NCBI GenBank assembly: GCA_902825845.1
Contig: CADECM010000036.1
Location: 1-52,187 of the forward strand
Source of the DNA: an uncultured beta proteobacterium
GTDB lineage: Bacteria; Pseudomonadota; Gammaproteobacteria; Burkholderiales; SG8-41
DNA: 52,187 bases
Reading direction: 5' to 3'
The notes under the pieces are model-generated. The model saw nothing but the letters and a program-made list of their open reading frames with translations, ran no database searches and was not told where the DNA came from. Made by a program: the position numbers and the translations under genes. The first letter of the stretch is position 1. Every line of letters starts with the position of its first letter. Positions 31,619 through 40,930 of the stretch are shown here, in pieces.

Positions 31619-33156
31619 GCGTTGGGCCTGAGTGTGATTTGTATCGTGAACTCGGCGGTCCCAGTATGGTCGGCCGCATCGCGTGTGTCGCCTGAAAGCG
31701 CGAGATCCGGATTTACATTGAGCGGCAGCTTGAGGACTTTGATGTCCGCCACCGACGGTTCGCGCGCGAGGTGTTCCGCCACGCGATGGATCGACGCGAT
31801 GGCCGAACGAAAATCACCCTGAAACGGCCTGATCTCTCCCTGCAAGGTGCCAATCTGGCGCAACGCGCCGAGGCCGGCGGGCGGTGCGGGCGGCGTGCCC
31901 GCATTTTCGTTCTGCGCCGTGCCATAGCGCCAGTGCATTTCCTTCAGAAACACTTCGGGCTGGGTATCCAGGGCGCGCGACACCAGTTGCATGAACGGTT
32001 GCGGCGAGCGTTGCGCCTGCATTACGCGTTGGTACACGTCGACGGCGCGAATAAGATTATCCGACGTGGTCGGCGCCTCGGGGAAGGTGCGCGTGATCTC
32101 CCGGTACTGAAGCTGGGCGATCGACGTATTGCGCGCGGCTTGCACGGCCTGCTGGTTGTATTCGTAGGTCTGCCACAGGTTGTAGGCCACGCCGGCCAGT
32201 CCGATTAACCCTACGGCAACGCTGGCGGCATACAAGTTTCGTTTGCGCTGCCGCAGCAGGTAGCCCGCCGTGATCGCGGGCGGGGCCAGGTTGGCCGGCA
32301 GTTCGTCCTCTGCCAGCACGCCGAGGTAAACGGTTTCAAGCGCGAGATCCAGATGTTGCGGGCTGATCGGCAAATGCCGCAGCAGTGCCGCGCGGCCGAT
32401 ACAGCGGCATTCCAGGCCGTGACCGCCGGCGTTGATCTCCGCCGCAATGGGCGCAAACCGGTCATTGCGGTCGAGAAACACCACGTCGAGTTGCTCATCG
32501 AGTTCATCGAGGTGCAGCGTCGACAGATACAGGCGCGTGTTCGACAGTTCCGTTGCCAGCATGCGCGCGGCTTCGCCAGGGTCACGGGGTATGTCGCGCG
32601 TGAGGCGGCTGGAGGTGAACGCGCCATTCTTGTAGAAGGTCAGCCGCAAGCCCGAGCGGTGCGGCGCGGCGATCAACACGCGCGGCTGGGTGATCTGCAG
32701 CCGCGACATCAGACCGGCCGTGAGCATGGGCGTGAGATAGATGCCGGCCACCGGCGCGCCGCGCGCGGCGATTGCCGCAAGCCATGGTTCAATCAGCGCC
32801 GCATTGGTGAGAGCGGAAAACAAATAGCGGTCGTCGCTGCGGCGTTGCCCGGTGCGGCCGAGAAACAGCGTCGATACAAAGCGCGTGCCGCGATAGAAAT
32901 GCCGAATCTTGCGGTCAAGCATGGCGTTGCGGTCCGCGCCGGTGGCGTGCGGCAGGGTCTCGAAGCGATAGTCTTCTTCGACGGTATCGACTGCGATATA
33001 AGCCGGCGCGGCGCTGATGCCGCGCAGCATGCCGGCAAACGCGGCGACGCCGTCATCGTCCTGCGTCAAGGTTTCACAACGCGCGAGTTTGCCGTTCAGC
33101 CAGTGGGCTGCGACCACTTGCGTGGACGATACAACGAGCAGAATCTTGTTGGCCAT
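31615..33156 (-). CDS. MshI-like (PilM/PilN-type) pilus assembly protein
   Basis: A 513-residue protein. The N-terminal 280 residues look like an actin-like cytoplasmic domain related to PilM/MshI. A single membrane segment (LYAASVAVGLIGLAGVAYNLW) follows, then a PilN-like periplasmic coiled and alpha/beta domain. In MSHA systems MshI fuses the PilM and PilN roles, forming with MshJ and MshK the inner-membrane platform. ATG 33156 has no strong ribosome-binding site. The 113-bp gap to mshG (33157-33269) is the largest inside the cluster and may hold a secondary promoter, though none is clear. Confidence 0.82.
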   Translation of the reverse strand: MANKILLVVSSTQVVAAHWLNGKLARCETLTQDDDGVAAFAGMLRGISAAPAYIAVDTVEEDYRFETLPHATGADRNAMLDRKIRHFYRGTRFVSTLFLGRTGQRRSDDRYLFSALTNAALIEPWLAAIAARGAPVAGIYLTPMLTAGLMSRLQITQPRVLIAAPHRSGLRLTFYKNGAFTSSRLTRDIPRDPGEAARMLATELSNTRLYLSTLHLDELDEQLDVVFLDRNDRFAPIAAEINAGGHGLECRCIGRAALLRHLPISPQHLDLALETVYLGVLAEDELPANLAPPAITAGYLLRQRKRNLYAASVAVGLIGLAGVAYNLWQTYEYNQQAVQAARNTSIAQLQYREITRTFPEAPTTSDNLIRAVDVYQRVMQAQRSPQPFMQLVSRALDTQPEVFLKEMHWRYGTAQNENAGTPPAPPAGLGALRQIGTLQGEIRPFQGDFRSAIASIHRVAEHLAREPSVADIKVLKLPLNVNPDLALSGDTRDAADHTGTAEFTIQITLRPNA

Positions 33157-33269
33157 GGATCGTGGGTTGGGTGATCCGCCGGCGTCGGGTAGGCGTCAAT
33201 CACAAGACGCGGCAGAAGTCATCACGGGGTTGTCACACCATTGAGTGCATTCCGTAGCGCAGTTGCGGA

Positions 33270-34478
33270 TCAGAACCTCAGTTTGCCTAGAATATCATAC
33301 AGCGGCGAGAGCGTAGACCACATGATAAAGGCCATCATCAGGCCCAGGCCCAGCGTCAGCGCGGGTTCGAGCAGTTTCAGCGTTTTGTCCACCGACTCGC
33401 GCACATCCCGCGTGTAGAAATAGTTGATATTGCGCAGCGCGGCATCGAGGGCGCCGGTGGTTTCGCCCACGCGCAACATGCGGATGACCAGCGCCGGCAG
33501 CACGCCCAGATCGCGAAAAGCCTCGGACAGTGTTTGTCCCGCTGAAATCTGTTGTCCGGCGCGCGCCAGACCGGCGGCCATGTAGCGATTGCCCGATATT
33601 TCCTCGCTGGTTTTTAGCGCGTCCAGCACGGTAATGCCCGATTCGTACATCAGCGCCATAAAGTTGGCGACACGGGCGAGGATTATCTTTTCCAGAATCC
33701 GGCCGATCAGCGGGATGCGCAATTTGGCATAGTCCCATTTATAGGCAATGCGGCCGCTGCGGCGTATGGCCAGGGCCAGCCCTGCGTAGCCGAACACCGG
33801 AATCGCCAGCAACAGCGGCCACCAGCCGCGGATCACGTCGGCCACGGTAATCAGGATGCGGGTCTGCAGCGGTAACGCGAGATTCATCGTCTTCAGCAGC
33901 TGCGTCACTTGCGGCACCAGGAAGGTGAGCAGGAAGATCACCACAAAGGTCACCACCGCCAGCACCAATGCGGGATAGATCAGCAGTTTCTTGGTTTGCG
34001 AGGACAGTTCGTCCTGCCACTTGAGTGAGTCCGCCAGGCTTTTGTAGACGTCCGGCACACGCCCGGTTTGCTCGCCGGCGCGGATCAGGCTCACGAACAC
34101 CTTGTCGAAGGTTTCCGGATGCGCCGCCATGCATTGCGACAGGGTCTTGCCGCTATCCATGTCTTCCGCCATGACCGTCAGCACTTCGCGAAAGCGCTTG
34201 TGGTCGATCGTGTCGCGAAGGTCGCGCAAGCCATCGATGATCGGAATGCCGGCGCGTCCCATCTGCTCCATGTCGAAGCAGAAGTTGATCAGGTCCTGGC
34301 GCGTGATCTTCGACGCGGCGACGAGGATCGACGCGCTGCGCTCCACCTCCGTCGCCGTGATCAGGTCGAGCCCCATGCGCTTCAGGCGCAGTTCGAGGTC
34401 GACTTCATTGACGGCCTCCATGCCGCCCAGCGCCTGGCGCCCCGACCGCTCGACGGCCTTATAGCGATACGAGGGCAC
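33270..34478 (-). CDS. mshG: Type II secretion/type IV pilus inner-membrane protein (MshG, PilC/GspF family)
   Basis: A 402-residue platform protein with two GspF domains, each ending in membrane helices (LVLAVVTFVVIFLLTFLVP; LTLGLGLMMAFIMWSTLSPLY). Family marks are the N-terminal YRYKAVERSGRQALGGMEA, GIPIIDGLRDL, SLIRAGEQTGRVPDVYKSLADSL and the second-repeat MLRVGETTGALDAAL. It couples the assembly ATPase to subunit insertion. It follows mshE by 11 bp. Confidence 0.93.
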   Translation of the reverse strand: MPSYRYKAVERSGRQALGGMEAVNEVDLELRLKRMGLDLITATEVERSASILVAASKITRQDLINFCFDMEQMGRAGIPIIDGLRDLRDTIDHKRFREVLTVMAEDMDSGKTLSQCMAAHPETFDKVFVSLIRAGEQTGRVPDVYKSLADSLKWQDELSSQTKKLLIYPALVLAVVTFVVIFLLTFLVPQVTQLLKTMNLALPLQTRILITVADVIRGWWPLLLAIPVFGYAGLALAIRRSGRIAYKWDYAKLRIPLIGRILEKIILARVANFMALMYESGITVLDALKTSEEISGNRYMAAGLARAGQQISAGQTLSEAFRDLGVLPALVIRMLRVGETTGALDAALRNINYFYTRDVRESVDKTLKLLEPALTLGLGLMMAFIMWSTLSPLYDILGKLRF

Positions 34479-34489
34479 GGTGGCGCCGG

Positions 34490-36193
34490 TTACCGGAGTT
34501 GCGCGGTGAGATCCACCACGCGCGATACTTCGGCGACGGTCGTGTCGCCGTCGATGATGCGGCGAATGCCGGCTTCAGCCAGTGTCTTGAAACCCTTGCT
34601 GTTGGCGGCGTCCCGCAGTTCGCGCGCGGTGGCGCGGCGCGCCACCAGTTCGTCAAGGTCGCCATCCATCACCAGCAGTTCCATGATGGGCGTGCGGCCC
34701 TTGTAACCCTTGCCGCCGCAGGCGGTGCAGCCCACGGGCTTGTAAAGCGGTGTTGCCGTACCCGGTTGCAGCCGGAGCAGGCGGCAGTCCTCGTCGGTCG
34801 CGGTATAGACCTCGCGGCAGCGGGTGCACAGCAGGCGAACAAGGCGCTGCGCAATGATGCCGATGATGTTGCCGGCCATGATGCCTGGCTGAATGCCCAG
34901 ATCCAGCAGCCGCGGAAACGCGCCCAGCGCCGAATTGGTATGCAGCGTGGTGAAAACCTGGTGTCCGGTCATGGCGGCGCGAAACGCCATTTCGGAGGTT
35001 TCCTGGTCGCGCATCTCGCCGACCAGAATAATGTCGGGATCCTGGCGCATCATCGAGCGAATACCGTTGGCGAAATCCATGCGCGCCACTTCATTGACCG
35101 ACGTCTGGCGCATCAGGTTCAGGGGATACTCCACCGGATCTTCCAGTGTCATGATGTTGACGGATTCGTCGTTGATCTGCGCCAGCAGCGAATACAAGGT
35201 GGTGGTCTTGCCGGCGCCGGTGGGTCCGGTGACGATGAGAATGCCTTCGGGACGTCCCAGCAGGCCGTGCAGCTTCTGCATGGTGTCGGCGGGCAGTGCC
35301 ATGTCCTCCAGACTGATGATGGATTTGTCGCGGTCGAGCACGCGCAGCACGATGTTCTCGCCGTAGATCGTGGGTTGCGTCGACAGGCGAAAATCGACCT
35401 GGCGCCCATTGAGGGTCAGCGACAGGCGGCCATCCTGCGGCGCGCGCGTTTCCGCGATATTCATGCCGCCGATGACTTTCACCCGAACGGTGATGCCGGA
35501 GGAAAAGGTTTTGTGCAGGCTGCGCACCGTTTCCAGCACACCGTCGATGCGGTAGCGTATGCGCAGAAAGGCGTATTCCGGCTCGAAATGAATGTCGGAC
35601 GCGCCGCGCTTGACGGCGTCCACCAGCAGCGCATTGACCAGGCGCACCATCGGCTGGGTGTACTCATCGCCGCCGGCACGCAGGCTGTCGTAATCGATTT
35701 CGCCGGTTTCGATTTCCTGCAGGATGCCGTCGACCGAAAGCTCGTAGCCGTAGAAGCGGTCGATGCATTCCTCGACCTGCGTTTCGGCCGCGATCTGCGA
35801 GCGCAATTCAATGTTGGGGCCCACCAGCGCGCGCAACTGGTCCATCACCACGATGTTGAATATTCGCGTGGTCGCCACTGTCAGCAGCGCATCCGCCGCC
35901 GAGTAGGCGATCGGCAACACCTGATTGCGCCGCGCGAAATCCTGCGGCACCAGTTGCAGGGCTTCGGGGTCGGCGACCACGTGCGACAGATCGATCGATT
36001 CCTGTCCGACCGTGCGTGCCATGGCATCGCGCACCGCGAGTTCGGTGGCAAAACCGAGGCGTACCACAAGCCGGCCAAGCTGTATTCCAGTATTGCGTTG
36101 CTCCGCCAGCACGATATTCAGCTGATCTGCGGAAATCAGGCCCTGCTGGACCAGCAACTCGCCCAATCGCAGGCGTTTACGCTGTTCTGACAT
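34490..36193 (-). CDS. mshE: MSHA-type pilus assembly ATPase MshE (GspE/PilB family)
   Basis: A 567-residue hexameric secretion ATPase. The N-terminus has two consecutive MshEN-type motifs, RLGELLVQQGLI at 9-20 and LGRLVVRLGFATELAV at 40-55, the c-di-GMP-binding module known from Vibrio MshE. Walker A is GPTGAGKTTT (323-332). The Asp box (SIISLEDMAL region), the EDPVE Walker B (TLEDPVEYPLNL), the His box and a zinc-type pair of CxxC motifs (CTRC, CTAC) complete a full extension ATPase. It powers pilus or pseudopilus extension and is probably controlled by c-di-GMP. No retraction ATPase (PilT) is in the cluster. Confidence 0.93.
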   Translation of the reverse strand: MSEQRKRLRLGELLVQQGLISADQLNIVLAEQRNTGIQLGRLVVRLGFATELAVRDAMARTVGQESIDLSHVVADPEALQLVPQDFARRNQVLPIAYSAADALLTVATTRIFNIVVMDQLRALVGPNIELRSQIAAETQVEECIDRFYGYELSVDGILQEIETGEIDYDSLRAGGDEYTQPMVRLVNALLVDAVKRGASDIHFEPEYAFLRIRYRIDGVLETVRSLHKTFSSGITVRVKVIGGMNIAETRAPQDGRLSLTLNGRQVDFRLSTQPTIYGENIVLRVLDRDKSIISLEDMALPADTMQKLHGLLGRPEGILIVTGPTGAGKTTTLYSLLAQINDESVNIMTLEDPVEYPLNLMRQTSVNEVARMDFANGIRSMMRQDPDIILVGEMRDQETSEMAFRAAMTGHQVFTTLHTNSALGAFPRLLDLGIQPGIMAGNIIGIIAQRLVRLLCTRCREVYTATDEDCRLLRLQPGTATPLYKPVGCTACGGKGYKGRTPIMELLVMDGDLDELVARRATARELRDAANSKGFKTLAEAGIRRIIDGDTTVAEVSRVVDLTAQLR

Positions 36194-37467
36194 TACTCGA
36201 AACGCGAGCTGAGTTGCGTAATGCGGTCCTGAATGCGGGCGGTGTCGAAGTTGGCGGCCCCGCGGGCCGACGCAAGCTGCTGCGCCTTGCGGTAAAAGCC
36301 CAAAGCCAGTTTTTGCTGACCCAGATGCTCAAGGCCTACGGCGAGGTTGTACGCGTAATCGGGGTTTGAAGAATCCAGACTGTGCGCCTGAAAGTACGCC
36401 TGCTGCGCCTGCGGCCACAAGCCCTGATCGGCGTAGAGGTTGCCGAGGTTGAAGTACAACGGCGGCGACGGTTCGCGCGCCAGCAACTGCTTCAGCCGCG
36501 ATTCCGCGGCCGACGGATCGGCACGGCCCATCAACGCGATCAGGCCTGCCTGCGCCAGTGCGTGGCGCGGATTGGCGTCGAGTATCGCCATGTAATGGCG
36601 TTGGGCATCCTCAATCCGGTTTTCCTTGTGCGCGATCGCGGCCAGCCCCAGCAGGGCGTCGCTATTGGCCGGGTCGCGACGCAGCACCTGCGTGTAGAGC
36701 CGCTGTGCGGCGTCAAACTGTCCGTTTTCCAGGGCCGCATACGCTTCGGTTACCGCTGGATTGACGCGCGGCGCGGCATTATCGCTGCGCTGCACGGCAA
36801 TCCGGTTTTGCGGTGCAATGGTACGCTGCGGTCGCGCGGCGGGCACTTCCGGCAATACCGCACCCGCGCGTGGCGCCGCGGGCTGCCCGGGCTGCGGCGC
36901 CGGCCTGGCGGCAAACTTCTCGGGTACCGCGGCGGGCGCCGCAGTTGCGGATGGCGTCGTCCCAGCCGGGGAGAACACCGACGGCATCGGCACCATCGGT
37001 GCCGCCCCTGCTGGTGCTTGCGCCTGCGGTGCGGGCGCGGCAGCCGGTCCGCCCGCGGCCGGCGCCGCCACGGCCGGAGCACTGGCCAGCACCGGCGATG
37101 CCGGCGGCGTGCGCAGCAGCCATGTCGGGTGTGCGATCTGTACATACACGTAGACGGCGTACAGCAGGAATAACCCGCCCGCGACACCGCCGAAAACGTA
37201 CAGCGGATGTGCGCGCATCCAGGCGGATACCCCGGCGCCGGCCGGCTGCCGCACGCCAAGCAGGGTTGCCGCATTGATCTGGGCGCTGCTGCGCGTGCCT
37301 GGCGCGGCTGGAGCAGGTCGCGTGGCGGACGGTGTGTATGCGCCGCCCGCGACGGATTTGGTATCGAGTGCTTCCAAAGCGAGCTCGCGTCCTGCCGCTT
37401 GCGAGTCGGCAGGCGCCTTTTCGCGGTCTTCGGCGGCCTTTTCCAGCGCCTTTATCAGCACGCTCAT
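36193..37467 (-). CDS. MshN-like TPR protein of the pilus locus
   Basis: A 424-residue inner-membrane protein. It starts MSVLIKALEKAAEDREKA, a conserved opening of MshN-like proteins, has one membrane segment (LYVFGGVAGGLFLLYAVYVYVQIA) and a long Pro/Ala-rich linker, then at least four TPR-type repeats (AYAALENGQFDAAQRLYTQVL, LGLAAIAHKENRIEDAQRHYM, YFNLGNLYADQGLWPQAQQAY, YNLAVGLEHLGQQKLALGFY). It probably helps secretin or platform assembly. ATG 37467 overlaps the mshL stop (ATGA); the frame upstream lies in mshL. Confidence 0.85.
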   Translation of the reverse strand: MSVLIKALEKAAEDREKAPADSQAAGRELALEALDTKSVAGGAYTPSATRPAPAAPGTRSSAQINAATLLGVRQPAGAGVSAWMRAHPLYVFGGVAGGLFLLYAVYVYVQIAHPTWLLRTPPASPVLASAPAVAAPAAGGPAAAPAPQAQAPAGAAPMVPMPSVFSPAGTTPSATAAPAAVPEKFAARPAPQPGQPAAPRAGAVLPEVPAARPQRTIAPQNRIAVQRSDNAAPRVNPAVTEAYAALENGQFDAAQRLYTQVLRRDPANSDALLGLAAIAHKENRIEDAQRHYMAILDANPRHALAQAGLIALMGRADPSAAESRLKQLLAREPSPPLYFNLGNLYADQGLWPQAQQAYFQAHSLDSSNPDYAYNLAVGLEHLGQQKLALGFYRKAQQLASARGAANFDTARIQDRITQLSSRFE

Positions 37468-39356
37468 TTTGCTGCGCCGACGGCCTGGGCGGGTGCTGCC
37501 GGTTCGGACTGCGGCAGATAGCGGCGGAACATCGCGAGTTCGTCGCTGTCGAGCGAGGGATTGCTGATTACCGTGGGACGCAGGAAGATCACCAGTTCGG
37601 TTTTCCCAGCAAGTTCGTCGCGGAAACCGAACAACTCGCTGGCCAAGCCGGTGTGGTTGGGGTTGCCGATGCCGGGCACCGAATCGCGCACACGCCGTAT
37701 TTCGTCCTGCATAAGCCCGCCCAACACCACGGTCTGTCCGCTGCCGATCTGCAGGATGGATTCGATTTCGCGCTTTTGCAGTTGCGGCACCCGGCTCACC
37801 ACGCCGGCATTGGCCAGCGCCGGATTGGGGTCGTTGACGAAACCGAGCAGGCGCGTAATGCTCGGGCGCACGCCCAGCATGACCTGTCCGCTTTCGTTGA
37901 TTTGCGGCGTGAGGCTCATCACCAGCCCGACCTCCAGCGTGTGCGCGGAGGTGGTAAAGGTGGTTTGCGTGGCGCCCGCGGTGTTGGCCAAAAGAACGGC
38001 CGGTTGCGCGGACACATGAAAGTAGACGACATCGTCGACCACTTTGAGCAGTGCCGTCTGATTGTTCATCGCCATCAGCTTGGGACTGGAGATCACGCGG
38101 GTGTTGCCAAACTGCTGCAACAAGCGGATCGCGGCGAAGATGTCGCCGATGCGCGAGGTGGTGTTGGCATAACCGATGGCGAATCCGGAGCCGGCCCTGG
38201 GGTCGAGCCGGCCGTTGAGCAACGACTGCTGGAAGGTGACGCCGCCGCTGTTCGCAAAGCGGCTCCAATCCACACCCGCCTGGTATTGATCCGATAGCCT
38301 GACCTCGACGATGGTCGCCTCGATCAGCACCTGGCGTTGCGCCGAGCTTTGAACCTGACTCAGATAGGCCTGTATCAGGCCATGCTGCGTCTCCGTGGCG
38401 TTGACGGTTACCGTGCCCACGATCGGATTGACGATGACGTCGTCACTTACCGGGTTCAGGTTGGATTGTGCTGACAAGGATTGGCGTATGCCGGTATCTG
38501 CCGCGCCCAGCACCCGAGTGGGCCCCGCGGACGCCGTTGTGGAAGCAGTCCGTGACCGTGCTTCTTCCAGCCTTATATTCTGCTCCTGCCGATACAGCGC
38601 CAGGTTGTCCGCCTTTTCCTGCCGCGACAGCACCACCGATGATGACATAATGCCGCGTACCGTAGTTTCCAGCGTTTTCCAGAAATCATTGGCGGAGATG
38701 GTGGATACCGAGGTCGTCGATTGCTGCGCGGTGGCGGTTTGACTCGCCTGCCCCGGCGTGGTCTGAGTTCCGGAGCCACCGATCTGCCCCGACATGCTGG
38801 TGATCGAGCTTGAGTTGCGCGTCATGTTCACATAGTCGATACGGTAGGTCCTGGAGTAGGGCGCGTCCGGTCCGACGAGGATGGTGTTGCCCTGGGTGCG
38901 CAACCGTATGGGAACCTGCTTGGACACGCGTTCCAGTATCGCCGGCAGGGTTTCGTTGATTGCGTTAAGGCTTACCAGGCCCGTGACACCCGGATGCACG
39001 TCGATGTTTTGTCTGGTATCCCGTGACAGGGCCAGCAGCAGTTCCTTCACCGGCACTTCATTGACCACCACGCTGTAGGTTTGCGCTTTGACCGCGGGTT
39101 TGGGTGGCGGCACAAAGGTGCTGATGCGCACCGGCGGCGGAATGTCCCTGGCCGCTGCTTCTGCCACGGGCACCGGTGCGGTGATGTGGCCCTGCGACGG
39201 AGGAATATGGGGCGGCTTGTGCACGGCACAACCGCCGATGACAATGCCCAGCAGCATCGGCGCCAGACGCCGTATCGGACCGCAACTGAGGTTGCGCAAC
39301 TCGTGCCGGCCGCCGGATGCATGATCCGTTGCCGCGATGGCTACCATATGCCGCAT
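37464..39356 (-). CDS. mshL: MSHA-type outer-membrane secretin MshL
   Basis: A 630-residue secretin. The N-terminus ends in a lipobox IGGC (Cys43), so it is likely a lipoprotein. An STN/N0-like domain (VNEVPVKELLLALSRDTRQNIDVHPGVTG) and N1 region follow, and the secretin domain (about 330-600) includes VLIEATIVEVRLSDQYQAGVDW, VISSPKLMAMNNQTALLKV and VVLGGLMQDE. It forms the channel through which the pilus leaves the cell. ATG 39356 is chosen because GGAGGAG stands directly upstream; a frame from 39407 is longer. A Ser/Thr/Gln-rich insert (GSGTQTTPGQASQTATAQQS) is visible before the core. Confidence 0.93.
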   Translation of the reverse strand: MRHMVAIAATDHASGGRHELRNLSCGPIRRLAPMLLGIVIGGCAVHKPPHIPPSQGHITAPVPVAEAAARDIPPPVRISTFVPPPKPAVKAQTYSVVVNEVPVKELLLALSRDTRQNIDVHPGVTGLVSLNAINETLPAILERVSKQVPIRLRTQGNTILVGPDAPYSRTYRIDYVNMTRNSSSITSMSGQIGGSGTQTTPGQASQTATAQQSTTSVSTISANDFWKTLETTVRGIMSSSVVLSRQEKADNLALYRQEQNIRLEEARSRTASTTASAGPTRVLGAADTGIRQSLSAQSNLNPVSDDVIVNPIVGTVTVNATETQHGLIQAYLSQVQSSAQRQVLIEATIVEVRLSDQYQAGVDWSRFANSGGVTFQQSLLNGRLDPRAGSGFAIGYANTTSRIGDIFAAIRLLQQFGNTRVISSPKLMAMNNQTALLKVVDDVVYFHVSAQPAVLLANTAGATQTTFTTSAHTLEVGLVMSLTPQINESGQVMLGVRPSITRLLGFVNDPNPALANAGVVSRVPQLQKREIESILQIGSGQTVVLGGLMQDEIRRVRDSVPGIGNPNHTGLASELFGFRDELAGKTELVIFLRPTVISNPSLDSDELAMFRRYLPQSEPAAPAQAVGAAK

Positions 39357-39428
39357 ACCTGCTCCTCCGACCATTTGCTTTGCGCGCACTTGCAGACAGC
39401 GCCGCAATTTTTTCAGGAGTGACCCGGT

Positions 39429-40910
39429 TCAGTTAACTTTGTCACGGATACTTTGCAAGGAGCGCGGCCACGGGCCGCTGGTCTTTAGCGGGGCCGGCAG
39501 CTCGGCCAGTTTGCGTTGCGCGGCGTTCTGGTCGTCATAGCTGCCGTAAAACACCGAAAACACCGGCTTGACATCCGCGTTTCCAGGAGCACGATACACA
39601 TAAATGTTATTGATTTCAATGGATTTTCTTAAATCTTCCAGATAGTCGCGCAAATTGCCTTCGGAGCCTGTCGCAAGCACCTGCAACGTCCATGCAGTGT
39701 TGTTTTGCCGCGACATCCAGGCTGCTGTCGCGGCCAAGCGCTGCTGCAGGATGTCGCCCGCTGCCGGAGTTTCCGGGGCGGGTGCCGGCACTGGCGCTGG
39801 GTCGGGTTTTTGCGGGGCGGGTTGTGGCGTGGGCGGCTGTGGTGCAGCAGCCTGCACGGTGGCGGACCGGGCTGTTTCCGGTCCCGACGCCGCTGCCACA
39901 GAACGTTCCGCCGCTGCAGGTTCGGCGACCGCCACCGGTTTGGCGGCAGGCACGGGTGCCTGTGCAACGGCTGGTGCAAGCGCAGGCTGCGGGTTGCTGC
40001 GCTGCGCGAGCCAGGCAAAACCCGCCGCACCCAGCGCCATGCCGGCCACTCCCGCGCCGGCCCACCCCCAACGCAGGGTCGACTTCCGTGCGGGCGCGGC
40101 ATCGGCGAATTCGCTGTCGCGCAGCGCGGCTTCAACGTGGCGCGGCTTGAGCGTGTGCGTATTTTCGGAGAACGCCGCCAGCAGCGTCTTGTCGGCGATC
40201 AGGTTGACGCGGCGGGTGAGCCCTGTCGAAGCGCGCGCGATTTGTTGCACGATTTTGTCGTCGAACAATTCCGGTCCGCGATAGCCCGCGGCACGCATGC
40301 GGAACATCAAATATTCGCGGATGTCGGCGGCGGCCAGCGGTGCGAGCGTGAAACTGTGGGTGATGCGCTCGCGCAACTGGCGAATATTCGGCTGGCGCAG
40401 ATTGTCGTCGAGTTCCGGTTGTCCGAACAACACGATCTGCAGCAGCTTGTCATTGCGGGTTTCCAGGTTCGACAGCAGGCGGATCTCCTCCAGCGTCGCC
40501 AGTGGCATGCCCTGGGATTCCTCCACGAAAACTACCACGCGCTTGCCTTCCGCATAGCGTGCCAGCAGGTAGTCCTGCAGCGCGCGCATCACTTCCGGCC
40601 GGCTCGACTGCGGCGCGATATCCAGTTGCAGGTCAAACGCCACGGTGTGAAGAATCTCATCGGGCGACACATTGGGATTCGCGATATAGACGGATTCGAC
40701 GTTCTGCGGCAACCGTTCCATCAGCATGTTGCACAGCATGGTCTTGCCGCTGCCCACTTCGCCGCTGACTTTGATGATGCCTTCGCCGTGGGTGACCGCG
40801 TAGATCAGCGCCTCAAGAATGGGTCCGCGATTGCCGCCGCTGAAGAAAAAATCAGTATTGGGGGTGATGCGAAACGGCGCCTGGGTAAGCCCGAAAAATT
40901 CGTAATACAT
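39429..40910 (-). CDS. MshM/ExeA-like ATPase with C-terminal SPOR-like domain
   Basis: A 493-residue protein. The AAA ATPase N-terminus MYYEFFGLTQAPFRITPNTDF is the MshM/ExeA signature. Walker A is GEVGSGKT (50-57), Walker B is VVVFVEESQGM, and FGQPELDDNLRQPNIRQLRERI is also conserved. A membrane segment (WAGAGVAGMALGAAGFAWLA) and a long Pro/Ala linker follow. The end (TLQVLATGSEGNLRDYLEDL to KPVFSVFYGSYDDQNAAQRKLAELP) resembles a SPOR peptidoglycan-binding domain. Vibrio MshM lacks this tail, so this looks like an MshM-ExeB/SPOR fusion that could bridge ATPase and cell wall during secretin assembly. Confidence 0.85.
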   Translation of the reverse strand: MYYEFFGLTQAPFRITPNTDFFFSGGNRGPILEALIYAVTHGEGIIKVSGEVGSGKTMLCNMLMERLPQNVESVYIANPNVSPDEILHTVAFDLQLDIAPQSSRPEVMRALQDYLLARYAEGKRVVVFVEESQGMPLATLEEIRLLSNLETRNDKLLQIVLFGQPELDDNLRQPNIRQLRERITHSFTLAPLAAADIREYLMFRMRAAGYRGPELFDDKIVQQIARASTGLTRRVNLIADKTLLAAFSENTHTLKPRHVEAALRDSEFADAAPARKSTLRWGWAGAGVAGMALGAAGFAWLAQRSNPQPALAPAVAQAPVPAAKPVAVAEPAAAERSVAAASGPETARSATVQAAAPQPPTPQPAPQKPDPAPVPAPAPETPAAGDILQQRLAATAAWMSRQNNTAWTLQVLATGSEGNLRDYLEDLRKSIEINNIYVYRAPGNADVKPVFSVFYGSYDDQNAAQRKLAELPAPLKTSGPWPRSLQSIRDKVN

Positions 40911-40930
40911 TGTTTTTATTGATTATTTTT
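40903..40930 (+). repeat. AT-rich junction element, copy 6 (regulator-mshM)
   Basis: TAATACATTGTTTTTATTGA followed by TTATTTTT. It spans the first codons of mshM, the 12-bp gap and the last codons of the regulator gene, antisense to both. Confidence 0.7.

Noticed and set aside
34499..36190. 563-codon plus-strand open frame opposite mshE
   Set aside because: Antisense shadow of a conserved ATPase.
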